Source: Jiangella alba (lineage in GTDB: Bacteria; Actinomycetota; Actinomycetes; Jiangellales; Jiangellaceae). Taken from it: a stretch of 64,000 bases of DNA. Shown here piece after piece: positions 25,903 through 33,753 of this stretch. The translations under genes were made by a program, and so were the position numbers. Every line of letters starts with the position of its first letter. Position 1 is the stretch's first letter. The stretch lies in the NCBI RefSeq assembly GCF_900106035.1, contig NZ_FNUC01000003.1, forward strand, positions 806,001 to 870,000, written 5' to 3'. The notes under the pieces were generated by a model. That model searched no databases, had not been told where the DNA came from, and saw only the letters and a list, made by a program, of their open reading frames with translations.

Positions 25903-28116
25903 ATGCGGGAACAGCAGGTCCGGCACGACGTGACCGTGGTGGGCGGCGGTCTGGCGGGCGTATGCGCCGCCATCGCCGCCGCCCGCCTCGGGCGCTCCGT
26001 CGCGCTGATCAACAACCGCCCCGTGCTGGGCGGCAACTCGTCCAGCGAGATCCGGGTGTGGGTGGTCGGCGCGACGGCGCACGGCCGCAACCACCACGCC
26101 CGCGAGACCGGCATCATGGGCGAGCTGTTCGTCGAGAACCAGTACCGCAACCCCGAGGGCAACCCGTACTACTGGGACGCGGTGGTGCTCGACGCCGTCC
26201 GGGCCGAGCCGAACATCTCGCTGTACCTCAACACCGACGTGCGGGAGGTGGCCGCGGCCGGCCCGCCCGACGCGCGGCGGGTGGAGTCGGTGACCGGCTG
26301 GACCATGGGGTCGGAACTGCTGACGACGTTCACCGGGCCGGTGTTCCTCGACTGCACCGGCGACGGCCTGGTCGGCTTCCTGGCCGGCGCGCAGTTCCGG
26401 CTGGGGCGCGAGGCGCGGTCGGAGTACGACGAGCCGTGGGCGCCGGACGTGGCCGACGAGATCACGCTGGGCAGCACGCTGCTGTTCCACTCGAAGGACG
26501 CCGGCGAGCCGGTGCGGTTCGTGCCGCCGGACTTCACCAAGGACATCACCGCCACGACCATCCCGTCGCGGCGGGTCATCCGCGCCTCGGACAACGGGTG
26601 CGCGTACTGGTGGATCGAGTTCGGCGGCGAGCTGGACACCGTCCACGACAACGAGGCGATCCGCGACGAGCTGTGGGCCGTCGTCTACGGGATCTGGGAC
26701 CACATCAAGAACTCCGGCTCGTTCCCGGACGTCGAGAACCTGACGCTGGAGTGGGTCGGGTCCGTGCCGGGGAAGCGGGAGTACCGGCGCTTCGTCGGCG
26801 ACTATGTGCTCACCCAGCACGACGTGCTCGGGCAGGTCGAGTTCGACGACCGCGTCGCGTTCGGCGGCTGGTCGATCGACCTGCACCCGCCCGGCGGCAT
26901 GTACGCGCAGGAGGAGGGCGCGAAGCAGCGCTACGCCGACGGGATCTACCACATCCCGTACCGCATCCTGTACTCCAAGAACGTCACGAACCTGCTGCTC
27001 GCGGGCCGCAACGTGTCCGCGTCGCACGTCGCGTTCGGCACCACCCGGGTGCAGGCCACCACCGCCGTCATGGGCGAGGCGGCCGGCACGGCGGCCGCGC
27101 TGGCCGTGGCCGCGGACGTCCCGCCGCGGGCCGTCGACGTCGGGGAGCTGCAGCGGACGCTGCTGCGCAACGACGCGGCGGTCGTGGGGCTGCCGCTGGC
27201 CGATCCCGCGGACCTCGCCGGGTCGGCCGAGGTGACGGCGTCGGGGGCGTCGTCGTCGCTGGCGGTGGAGGACGGGTCGTCGGCGTGGCCGCTCGACGCC
27301 GACGCCGGGCTGGTGCTGCCGGTGGACCCGTCGCTGCCGGTGCTGGAGCTGCTGGTCGACGCCGCCGCCGACACGTCGCTGACCGTCGAGCTGCACGACC
27401 CGGGGCCGGGGCAGAACTACGTGCCGCGGACGCTGGTGTCGACGACCACCGTGCCGGTGCAGGCCGGGTCGAAGCAGTGGGTCCGGTTCGACCTGTCGTG
27501 GGCGCCGTCGTCGCCGCGGAACGCGTTCCTGCTGGTGAAGGCCGCTGCCGGGGTGTCGCTGTACGTGGCCGACCGGCCGGCGCCGGGCGTGCTCAGCTTC
27601 ACCCGGCGGCCGCTGCGGCCGCAGGACGAGCGGCCGCAGCCGCTGCGCGAGTGGACGAACCGCGAGCTGCTGCGGCGGACGTTCTGCTTCCGTGCGGGCT
27701 CGACCGCCGCGTTCGCCCCCGATCGCGCCGTCGACGGGTACCTGCGGCCGTTCGCCGGGCCGCACACCTGGGTGTCGTCGGGGCTCCCGGCCTGGCTGCG
27801 GCTGACGTGGGACGCGCCGGTGACGATCGGCCGGGTCGAGCTGATCGGCGACGACGACGTCGACGAGGACCTCATCAACCTGCACCGGCACCGCACGCCG
27901 TTCCCGGTGCCGCCGCCGCTGGTGCGCGACTACGTGGTCGAGGCGCTGGTCGGCGGCGCGTGGGTGTCCGTCGCCGCCGTCACCGAGAACCGGAGGCGGC
28001 GGCGGGTGCACGAGCTGGCCGCGCCGGTGACGTGCACCGCGCTGCGGGTGGTCGTGACGGCGACCAACGGCGCGCCCGACGCGCACGTCGTCGCGCTGCG
28101 GGCGTACGCGCCGTGA
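25903..28116 (+). CDS. FAD-dependent oxidoreductase with C-terminal carbohydrate-binding-like domain
   Basis: 737 aa. Rossmann FAD-binding start VTVVGGGLAGVCAAIAAARL, then GGNSSSEIRVWVVGATAHG, typical of FAD_oxidored (PF12831-type) proteins. FLDCTGDGLVGFLAG and NLLLAGRNVSASHVAFGTTR are further FAD contacts. Residues ~430-737 are two beta-rich parts, the last resembling an F5/8 type C discoidin fold (FAPDRAVDGYLRPFAGPHTW; RVVVTATNGA). No signal peptide, so it is probably cytoplasmic. It may oxidise a sugar or remove a sulphate/halogen-free substituent; substrate unknown. 5 bases after the hydrolase pair. Confidence 0.82.
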   Translation: MREQQVRHDVTVVGGGLAGVCAAIAAARLGRSVALINNRPVLGGNSSSEIRVWVVGATAHGRNHHARETGIMGELFVENQYRNPEGNPYYWDAVVLDAVRAEPNISLYLNTDVREVAAAGPPDARRVESVTGWTMGSELLTTFTGPVFLDCTGDGLVGFLAGAQFRLGREARSEYDEPWAPDVADEITLGSTLLFHSKDAGEPVRFVPPDFTKDITATTIPSRRVIRASDNGCAYWWIEFGGELDTVHDNEAIRDELWAVVYGIWDHIKNSGSFPDVENLTLEWVGSVPGKREYRRFVGDYVLTQHDVLGQVEFDDRVAFGGWSIDLHPPGGMYAQEEGAKQRYADGIYHIPYRILYSKNVTNLLLAGRNVSASHVAFGTTRVQATTAVMGEAAGTAAALAVAADVPPRAVDVGELQRTLLRNDAAVVGLPLADPADLAGSAEVTASGASSSLAVEDGSSAWPLDADAGLVLPVDPSLPVLELLVDAAADTSLTVELHDPGPGQNYVPRTLVSTTTVPVQAGSKQWVRFDLSWAPSSPRNAFLLVKAAAGVSLYVADRPAPGVLSFTRRPLRPQDERPQPLREWTNRELLRRTFCFRAGSTAAFAPDRAVDGYLRPFAGPHTWVSSGLPAWLRLTWDAPVTIGRVELIGDDDVDEDLINLHRHRTPFPVPPPLVRDYVVEALVGGAWVSVAAVTENRRRRRVHELAAPVTCTALRVVVTATNGAPDAHVVALRAYAP

Positions 28117-28976
28117 GGCACGTGCTGGTGACCGGCGCGGCCGGGCGCATCGGGCGGGCGGTGCTGTCGCTGCTGGCGTCTCGTGACATCGCCGCCACCG
28201 CGCTGGTGCTGGACGACCCGGGCGACCTGGTGGCGGCGCGGGTCGTCGCCGGGTCGGCGGGCGATCCGGTCGTCGTCGCCGACGCGCTGGCCGGCGTCGA
28301 CGCCGTCGTTCACCTGGCCGCCCGCCCGGCGCCGACCAGCGGCACCCCGTTCGAGGTGTTCGCCGAGAACACCCGGGCGACCTTCACCGTGCTCGAGTGC
28401 GCCGGCGCGGCCGGGGTGCGGCGGGCCGTGATCGCCAGCTCGTACGGCGCCAACGGGCTGCCGTGGGCGCGGACGTTCTCGCCGCCCGCGTACCTGCCGG
28501 TCGACGAGGCGCTGCCGAGCCCGGTCGAGGACCCGTACGGCCTGTCCAAGCAGGCCGACGAGCTGACCGCCGCGATGATGGCGCGGCGGCACGGGCTCAC
28601 CGTCGTCGCCGTCCGGTACCCGTTCGTCGGCGGGGTGGAGGAGCGGCTGGCGGCACACGCCCGGACGCTGACGGAGGACCCCGCGCGCGGCGTGCGGGAG
28701 CTGTGGTCGTACCTCGACGTGCGCGACGCGGCGCTGGTCGCCCTGTCGGCGCTGGGCGTCGACGACGGCCGCGCACACGTCGTGCAGGTGGCGGCGCCGT
28801 CGACGCTGGTGCCGGTGCCGACCGCCGAGCTGCTGCGGCGCTACCTGCCGGACGTCCCGGTGCGGCGGCCGCTGCCCGGGCGGGCGGTGCCCGTGGACAC
28901 GTCGGCGGCGCAGCGGCTGTTCGGCTTCGCCGCGCAGTACCCCTTCGAGGATGGTTCCGGGCCCGCCGCTGGTTGA
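28113..28976 (+). CDS. NAD(P)-dependent epimerase/dehydratase (extended SDR)
   Basis: 287 aa. Glycine motif VTGAAGRIGRAVLSLL at the N-terminus, VHLAARPAP, and the active-site YGLSKQADELTAAM (YxxxK) near residue 145. Related to uronate dehydrogenases and other sugar-acid SDRs. GTG start overlaps the previous TGA (GTGA). Last gene of the LacI operon; oxidation of a sugar to its lactone would supply the acid that the dehydratase at 15587 could use (inference). Confidence 0.85.
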   Translation: MRHVLVTGAAGRIGRAVLSLLASRDIAATALVLDDPGDLVAARVVAGSAGDPVVVADALAGVDAVVHLAARPAPTSGTPFEVFAENTRATFTVLECAGAAGVRRAVIASSYGANGLPWARTFSPPAYLPVDEALPSPVEDPYGLSKQADELTAAMMARRHGLTVVAVRYPFVGGVEERLAAHARTLTEDPARGVRELWSYLDVRDAALVALSALGVDDGRAHVVQVAAPSTLVPVPTAELLRRYLPDVPVRRPLPGRAVPVDTSAAQRLFGFAAQYPFEDGSGPAAG

Positions 28977-30048
28977 TGCTGTCGTGGACGTGGTGGTGAT
29001 CGGGGCCGGCCAGGCCGGGCTGTCGACGGCGTACCACCTGCGCCGGCTGGGGCTGTCGTTCGTCGTGCTCGACGGCTCGCCGGTGGCGGGCGGTGCGTGG
29101 GCGTCGCGGCCGCCGACGCTGACCATGGCCAAGGTGCACGGGGTGTTCGACCTGCCCGGCGCGCATCGTCTGCTTGGTTCCGGTGAGTCGTCGTTGCCCG
29201 CGTCCGAGGTGGTGGGGCGGTACTACGCCGACTACGAACGGCGGTTCGCGCTGCCCGTCCTGCGGCCGGTGCGGGTGACGTCGGTGTCGTCGCTGCCGGA
29301 CGGTCTGTTGTCGGTCGTCGCCGTGGACGGACGATCGTGGACGGCGCGGGCCGTCGCGAACGCGACCGGCACCTGGACCCGTCCGCACTGGCCGTTCTAC
29401 CCGGGCGCCTCCGAGTTTCAGGGCCGGCAGCTGCACTCGTCGCAGTACCGCGGGCCCGCGTCCTTCGCCGGTCAGCGGGTGGTCGTGGTCGGCGGCGGGC
29501 ATTCCGCGGCGCACGTCCTCTCCGAGGTCGCCGACGTCGCCGCGTCCGTCACCTGGGTGACGCGGCGCCCGCCGGAGTTCCGCGGCGGCGACTTCACGCA
29601 GGCCGACGGCCGCGCCGTCATCGCCGACGTCGACGCCCGGGTCCGGGCCGGCCTCCCGCCGCTGAGCGTCGTCGCCGTCACCGGGCTCGGCTACACGTCC
29701 GTCGTCCGCGAGGCCATGGAGAAGGGCGTGCTGAAACCGCGCCCGATGTTCACCCGGCTGGTCCCCTCGGGCGTCGAGTTCGCCGACGGCACGGTGCAGG
29801 ATGCCGACGTCATCATCTGGGCGACCGGCTTCCGCGCCGCGCTCGGCCACCTCGCCCCGCTCCACCTGCGCGAGCCCGGTGGCGGCGTGCGCATGTCCGG
29901 CACCCGGGTGGCGCGTGATCCGAGGGTGCACCTCGTCGGTTACGGCCCCTCCGCCAGCACCGTCGGCGCCAACCGCGCCGGCCGCGACGCGGCCCTGGAG
30001 ATCAAGGACCTCCTGGAGCACTCGCCATCGGACGTCACGGCTGCTTGA
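28951..30048 (+). CDS. Flavin-containing NAD(P)H monooxygenase-like protein
   Basis: 365 aa from ATG 28951. FAD Rossmann VVVIGAGQAGLSTAYHLRRL near the N-terminus and a second NAD(P)H Rossmann QRVVVVGGGHSAAHVLSEV near residue 170; FAD-binding VIIWATGFR near residue 285. Similar to YpdA/CzcO-type flavoproteins. The chosen ATG overlaps the previous gene by 26 bases; GTG codons at 28984 and 28990 are alternatives, and no start has a good ribosome site. Substrate unknown. Confidence 0.85.
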   Translation: MVPGPPLVDAVVDVVVIGAGQAGLSTAYHLRRLGLSFVVLDGSPVAGGAWASRPPTLTMAKVHGVFDLPGAHRLLGSGESSLPASEVVGRYYADYERRFALPVLRPVRVTSVSSLPDGLLSVVAVDGRSWTARAVANATGTWTRPHWPFYPGASEFQGRQLHSSQYRGPASFAGQRVVVVGGGHSAAHVLSEVADVAASVTWVTRRPPEFRGGDFTQADGRAVIADVDARVRAGLPPLSVVAVTGLGYTSVVREAMEKGVLKPRPMFTRLVPSGVEFADGTVQDADVIIWATGFRAALGHLAPLHLREPGGGVRMSGTRVARDPRVHLVGYGPSASTVGANRAGRDAALEIKDLLEHSPSDVTAA

Positions 30049-30056
30049 CTGGCGCG

Positions 30057-30896
30057 GTGCGCTACGGACTGAAGCTGAGCCAGCAGGCCCCCATCGACGA
30101 GTACCGCGCGGTGTGGCGGGTCGCCGACGACGCGGGCTTCGACCACGTGTGGAACATGGACCACTTCGCCACCATCGGCGACGACGTCGACGGCGACATC
30201 TTCGACGCGTGGGCGCTGCTGGCCGCCATGGCCGCCACGACGTCGCGGGTGCGTATCGGCTGCATGGTCACCGGCAACACGTACCGCCACCCCGGTGTGC
30301 TGGCCAAGCTCGCCGTCACCGTCGACCACCTGTCCGGCGGGCGGCTGGAGTTCGGCCTCGGCGCGGCGTGGGCCGAGTACGAGCACACCATGTTCGGCCT
30401 GGAGTTCGGCACCGCGGGGGAGCGGCTGGACCGCCTCGAGGAGGCCTGCCAGATCATCCGCTCGCTGTGGACGCAGCCGCGCACCACCTTCGCCGGCCGG
30501 CACTACCGCATCGACGACGCCGTCGCCGAGCCGAAGCCGGTGCAGTCGCCGTACCCGCCGATCTGGATCGGCGGCACCGGGCGCAAGCGGACGCTGCGCA
30601 TCGCCGCGCAGTACGCCGACGCCTGGAACGCGAGCGCCGACGTCGACCCCGAGAGGTTCGCCGACCTCTCCGGCGTGCTCGACGCCCACTGCGCCGACGT
30701 CGGGCGCGACCCCGGGCAGATCCGGCGGACGGTCCAGCGCCCGCTCGGCGACTCACCCGACGACGTCCTCGCGCAGGTCGAGGCGTACGCCCGGGCCGGC
30801 GCCGACGACGTCGTCCTCATCACGCAGGCGGGCACCGCCGAGGCGCAGGCCACGGCGGCGGCCGAGCTGTTGCCGCGGCTGCGGTCGATCGGCTGA
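30057..30896 (+). CDS. LLM-class (luciferase-like) F420-type oxidoreductase
   Basis: 279 aa beta/alpha barrel of the luciferase-like monooxygenase class. WNMDHFATIG, RIGCMVTGNTYRHPGVLAKL and GRLEFGLGAAWAEYEH are diagnostic. Actinobacterial members of this clade mostly use coenzyme F420. The GTG at 30057 gives the common start MRYGLKLSQQ; a TTG at 30045 overlapping the previous stop is an alternative. Probably co-transcribed with the monooxygenase. Confidence 0.88.
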   Translation: MRYGLKLSQQAPIDEYRAVWRVADDAGFDHVWNMDHFATIGDDVDGDIFDAWALLAAMAATTSRVRIGCMVTGNTYRHPGVLAKLAVTVDHLSGGRLEFGLGAAWAEYEHTMFGLEFGTAGERLDRLEEACQIIRSLWTQPRTTFAGRHYRIDDAVAEPKPVQSPYPPIWIGGTGRKRTLRIAAQYADAWNASADVDPERFADLSGVLDAHCADVGRDPGQIRRTVQRPLGDSPDDVLAQVEAYARAGADDVVLITQAGTAEAQATAAAELLPRLRSIG

Positions 30897-30935
30897 CGTC
30901 CGGGAGTAGGCTCCCGTTCGTAGGAGGTGAGCGCC

Positions 30936-31322
30936 ATGAGCGCCTTCACCATCGAGTTCCAGAACCATCCCGGGCGGCTCGCCGACCTCTGCGAGGTGAT
31001 GGCCGCGCGCGACGTCAACCTGGTGATCTGCGGGCTGGCGCACGGCGACTCCGGCACCGTGGCGTTCATCGCCGACGACGAGTCCGCGGCGCGGTCGGCA
31101 CTGCGCGACGCGGGGCTCGATGCGACCGAGCGCGACGCGTTGACGGTGCGGCTGAAGAACGCTCCCGGCGCCGGCGCCGCGACGTTCCGCAAGCTCGCCG
31201 ACGCCGGGGTGAACGTCGAGGTGTTCCTGCCCGTGCGCGTCTCCGACTCGCAGTTCGTCGCCGTCCTGTGCGTCGACGACCACGACGCCGCCGCCGCGGT
31301 GCTCGGCAACGCCGTCGCCTGA
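30936..31322 (+). CDS. ACT-domain protein
   Basis: 128 aa containing two ACT-like repeats: FTIEFQNHPGRLADLCEVMA (ligand-loop HPGRLA) and VRLKNAPGAGAATFRKLADA. Small stand-alone ACT proteins bind amino acids or other small ligands. AGGAGG sits 8 bases before ATG 30936; the GTG at 30927 lies inside that ribosome site. Role unknown. Confidence 0.85.
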   Translation: MSAFTIEFQNHPGRLADLCEVMAARDVNLVICGLAHGDSGTVAFIADDESAARSALRDAGLDATERDALTVRLKNAPGAGAATFRKLADAGVNVEVFLPVRVSDSQFVAVLCVDDHDAAAAVLGNAVA

Positions 31323-31475
31323 CGCGGCCTGCTCTGGCCGGTTCGGCCTGCCGGGTCGGGCCGAGCGCAGCCTCGCCCGGATCTCATCGCCGTGCGACGG
31401 CTCCTTCGCAGGCAGCGCCTGCATGGCTTCCTGCTGCGTCGGACGTCCGTATGACCGTTCGCCATGTGCGACCAA

Positions 31476-31505
31476 GGGGTGGTGCCGCAGCGGCGGCACC
31501 ACCCC
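31476..31505. terminator. Perfect 13-bp terminator hairpin
   Basis: GGGGTGGTGCCGC (31476-31488) pairs exactly with GCGGCACCACCCC (31493-31505) around AGCG. It is 12 bases beyond the Ro60 stop and about 150 bases after the ACT gene, so it can serve both strands. The remainder of 31323-31475 holds nothing recognisable. Confidence 0.8.
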
Positions 31506-31517
31506 ATGATCGTCGTG

Positions 31518-33083
31518 CTAGAACGGCCAGCCGGCCGAGCGGCCGTCCTCGAGCAGGCCGATCAGCGTGAACGTGGCGTCGTTGAGACCGCCGAACTCGT
31601 GCCGGTTCGCCCGGCCCGCCGCCAGCACCGTCGGCCGGTAGCCGCCGAGGTTGACGCCGTAGACAGGCACCCTCGCCGGCACGCTGCCCACCGCGTCGTA
31701 GCCGCCCGGCCCGGGGAACGTCTGCATGTCGGTCACGATCACCACGCGGTCGTGCCGCCGGTACGTCGCCCGCACCGCCTCGGCGAGGCGCGTGCCGTGG
31801 CCCGCCTCGCCCACTCGCCCGACCAGCCGCTGGACCTCCGTCAGCAGCGACGCCGCGGGCGCGACCGGGTGCCTGAACACGCCGTCGGCGAATCCGCGCA
31901 GGTCGACGTCGTTGCCGCGCTTCGCCAGCGCGATGCCGAACACCGCCGCGGCTTCGATGGCCGAGATCGACGACCGTGCCGCGACCGGCTGCCGCATCGA
32001 CGCCGAGGTGTCGACGAGCACGAGCGTGCGGCCCTCGAGCGCCGGCACGTTCGCCGTCGCCGCCTCGATGGCGCGGTCGAGCGCGTACGCCCACCGCAGA
32101 GACTGCGCGCTACGGAACGCGGCGACGTACCGGAACGGGAACTGCCGCGAGCGGCGCACCTCGCCGGGGTCGGCCAGCTTCGCCGCCACCCGTTCGGCGA
32201 CGGCGTCGCCCACTCCGGCCCGGTCGAAGTTGCGCAGGTTGCGCAGCAGCGCCATGGAGCCCATCGACGGGATGACGGCCTCCCACGCCGCGCGGTCGAG
32301 GGGCCCGCCGAGCCAGCCGGCCAGCGACTCCCACGTCACGCCCGCGGCGGCGAGCGTGTCGCCGTCGAGGTGCCGGCGCCGTTCGCCGGGCGGGACGGCC
32401 TGCAGGGCCGCGTGCGCCGCGATGACCGGCAGCGCGGACGGTGGCGTGGTCGCGCGCCCGTGCCTGCGGTCGAGCAGCCACCGGAACAGCGCCGACTGCG
32501 CCTCGTCGCGCGGCCGCACGTGGCACAGTTCGATGACGTCGGCCATGCGCCAGGCCCGCGAGACGCCGTCGTACTTGAGCGCCGCCCGCTCGGTGTACAG
32601 CCGCCGTGCGGCGTCGGCGACGCCCCGCTTGATCGGCTGCGGCAGCGCGCGCCCGTACCGCGCCGTGAAGTAGGCCAGCACCTCGGCCGGCTCGTCGGCC
32701 CGCCGCAACGCCCCGTCGACGACCCGGCGGCCGTGCGGCCCGCCGGCGCGCACGTACTCCACCGCCGCGACGACCGGCGCCGACCGCAGGTTCGCGGTGT
32801 CGCGCAGCCACGGCACGAAGCGGGCAACCCACTCGGCGTCCTCGCTGGTCGCGGCGTGGACGAGCGTGCGGAACCGCTCGTCGCGGTCGTCGGCGCTCTC
32901 GTAGAACGTCTCCTCGCCGACGAGGTTGGTGACGGCCAGCAGGAACAGCTCGCTCTTGACGTCGCGGACGTAGGCGGGCGCGCCCTCGTGCGTGCGGGTG
33001 CGCGCCGTTCGCAGCGCCCGGATGGGGCTGGTCAGCATGGCGGTGACACCGGCGGCCTTGCTGATGCGGTCGAACTTGCTCAT
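31518..33083 (-). CDS. rsr: Ro60/TROVE-domain RNA-binding protein (Rsr orthologue)
   Basis: 521 aa. An N-terminal TROVE domain of HEAT-like helices (about residues 1-355; start MSKFDRISKAAGVTAM) forms a ring that binds Y RNA and structured RNA ends. A C-terminal von Willebrand A domain begins RTLVLVDTSASMRQPVA (MIDAS DxSxS) and continues VVIVTDMQTFPGP. In bacteria Ro60 orthologues take part in rRNA and RNA decay with nucleases such as PNPase, tethered by Y RNA. ATG at 33083 follows AAGGAGGGC. A Y RNA is encoded immediately upstream on the same strand. No RtcB or PNPase gene is seen nearby. Confidence 0.95.
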   Translation of the reverse strand: MSKFDRISKAAGVTAMLTSPIRALRTARTRTHEGAPAYVRDVKSELFLLAVTNLVGEETFYESADDRDERFRTLVHAATSEDAEWVARFVPWLRDTANLRSAPVVAAVEYVRAGGPHGRRVVDGALRRADEPAEVLAYFTARYGRALPQPIKRGVADAARRLYTERAALKYDGVSRAWRMADVIELCHVRPRDEAQSALFRWLLDRRHGRATTPPSALPVIAAHAALQAVPPGERRRHLDGDTLAAAGVTWESLAGWLGGPLDRAAWEAVIPSMGSMALLRNLRNFDRAGVGDAVAERVAAKLADPGEVRRSRQFPFRYVAAFRSAQSLRWAYALDRAIEAATANVPALEGRTLVLVDTSASMRQPVAARSSISAIEAAAVFGIALAKRGNDVDLRGFADGVFRHPVAPAASLLTEVQRLVGRVGEAGHGTRLAEAVRATYRRHDRVVIVTDMQTFPGPGGYDAVGSVPARVPVYGVNLGGYRPTVLAAGRANRHEFGGLNDATFTLIGLLEDGRSAGWPF

Positions 33084-33113
33084 GGGAGTGCCCTCCTTCC
33101 GGGCGTTGTTTCT

Positions 33114-33190
33114 CTGGGTCGCTGCCGAGAACTCGAGTGAGCAGGGGTCGTTGGCCTGTCGGCCGCTTCTACCCGAAAGAAGTAACCCAG
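33114..33190 (-). ncRNA. Possible second structured RNA element in the Ro60 leader
   Basis: On the minus strand CTGGGT (33190-33185) pairs with ACCCAG (33119-33114). Inside are three small hairpins: CTTCT/AGAAG (33182-33178 with 33170-33166), GGCC/GGCC and CTGC/GCAG. It lies between the Y RNA and the Ro60 start. It could be a second Y RNA, as many species have two, or simply the folded leader of the Ro60 mRNA. Confidence 0.3.
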
Positions 33191-33214
33191 CTCGTCGCAT
33201 CGGCGAACGTGGGA

Positions 33215-33341
33215 CCAGGGCGAGAACAGTGCGGCGAAGGCGATTGCCGCTCTGCCGAATTGAGCTACAGTCCGCAGACCGCCGGGATTCGAACCCGGAA
33301 CACGCAATTCCGAAGTAGCCCTCGCCTGCGCATCGCCCTGG
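33215..33341 (-). ncRNA. yrlA: YrlA-type bacterial Y RNA with circularly permuted tRNA-like domain
   Basis: Read 33341 to 33215. Terminal stem CCAGGGCGA (33341-33333)/TCGCCCTGG (33223-33215), then TGCG/CGCA with a 6-base 3' bulge. Inside, in order: ATTGC (33308-33304), later pairing GCAAT (33247-33243), equals an anticodon stem; 5-base variable loop; T arm CCGGG-TTCGAAT-CCCGG (33298-33282); a 5-bp acceptor-like stem closed by a TGCG tetraloop (33281-33268); TA (tRNA positions 8-9); D arm GCTC-AATTCGGCA-GAGC (33265-33249). T arm precedes D arm, so it is not a tRNA gene. Y RNAs with tRNA-like domains are known beside Ro60 genes; the Ro60 ATG is 131 bases downstream. Exact ends are not known. 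Confidence 0.85.
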
Positions 33342-33363
33342 CGTTCAGGGGCAGCCGCATCGA

Positions 33364-33380
33364 CGGGCGTTGACCGCCCG
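33364..33380. promoter_or_regulatory. 6-bp hairpin upstream of the Y RNA
   Basis: CGGGCG (33364-33369)/CGCCCG (33375-33380), 5-base loop. It may insulate the Y RNA from transcription of the toxin operon. No clear -10/-35 pair for the Y RNA was found in 33342-33440. Confidence 0.35.
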
Positions 33381-33442
33381 GTTCCCTCGTGGGATCGATG
33401 ATGTGCTGCATGACGACAATGCTGCCGGTGTCGCAGCCGGGC

Positions 33443-33459
33443 CGCAATGGACTATTGCG
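33443..33459 (-). terminator. Hairpin after the MazF-like toxin gene
   Basis: CGCAAT (33443-33448)/ATTGCG (33454-33459) with a 5-base loop, 10 bases beyond the toxin stop on the minus strand. On the plus strand it is followed by a short T-rich run. Confidence 0.45.
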
Positions 33460-33468
33460 CCGCTGTTT

Positions 33469-33753
33469 TCAGTCGTCGTGCAGCAGGAAGGTCAAGTGCC
33501 TCCGGGCGTCGGCCAACTGCCGCCCCGTCAGCGTCGCGACGTGCTGGGTGAGCCAGTGCCGCGGGTGCATCGCCAGCCGGTCGGCGAACACCGTCCCCGC
33601 GTCCGTGCCGACGGCGAACGGCTCGAACTGCTCCGGCGGCGGCCCGACGACGGCCGTGATGACCTGGTTCAGCTGGCTGGAGTTGTAGATCGCGTTGCTC
33701 AGCACGATCCGCAGCGACCCGTCCTCGAGCCGCCAGATCTCGCCCGGGTTCAC
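33469..33753 (-). CDS. MazF/PemK-like toxin of a type II toxin-antitoxin pair
   Basis: 94 aa. The start VNPGEIWRLEDGSLRIVLSN corresponds to the conserved GEIW strand of MazF/PemK/CcdB-fold toxins, and the fold is followed by VITAVVGPPPEQFEPF. MazF toxins cleave mRNA or other RNA; activity here is inferred. GTG at 33753 overlaps the antitoxin TGA (GTGA); another GTG at 33771 would add six residues. Its place next to Ro60 and a Y RNA is notable, though toxin-antitoxin pairs move easily. Confidence 0.72.
   Translation of the reverse strand: MNPGEIWRLEDGSLRIVLSNAIYNSSQLNQVITAVVGPPPEQFEPFAVGTDAGTVFADRLAMHPRHWLTQHVATLTGRQLADARRHLTFLLHDD

Noticed and set aside
33241-33300. A tRNA gene (D-arm and T-arm sequences)
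   Set aside because: On the minus strand the T arm comes before the D arm and there is no anticodon loop or normal acceptor stem, so it is not a tRNA; it fits a permuted tRNA-like Y RNA.
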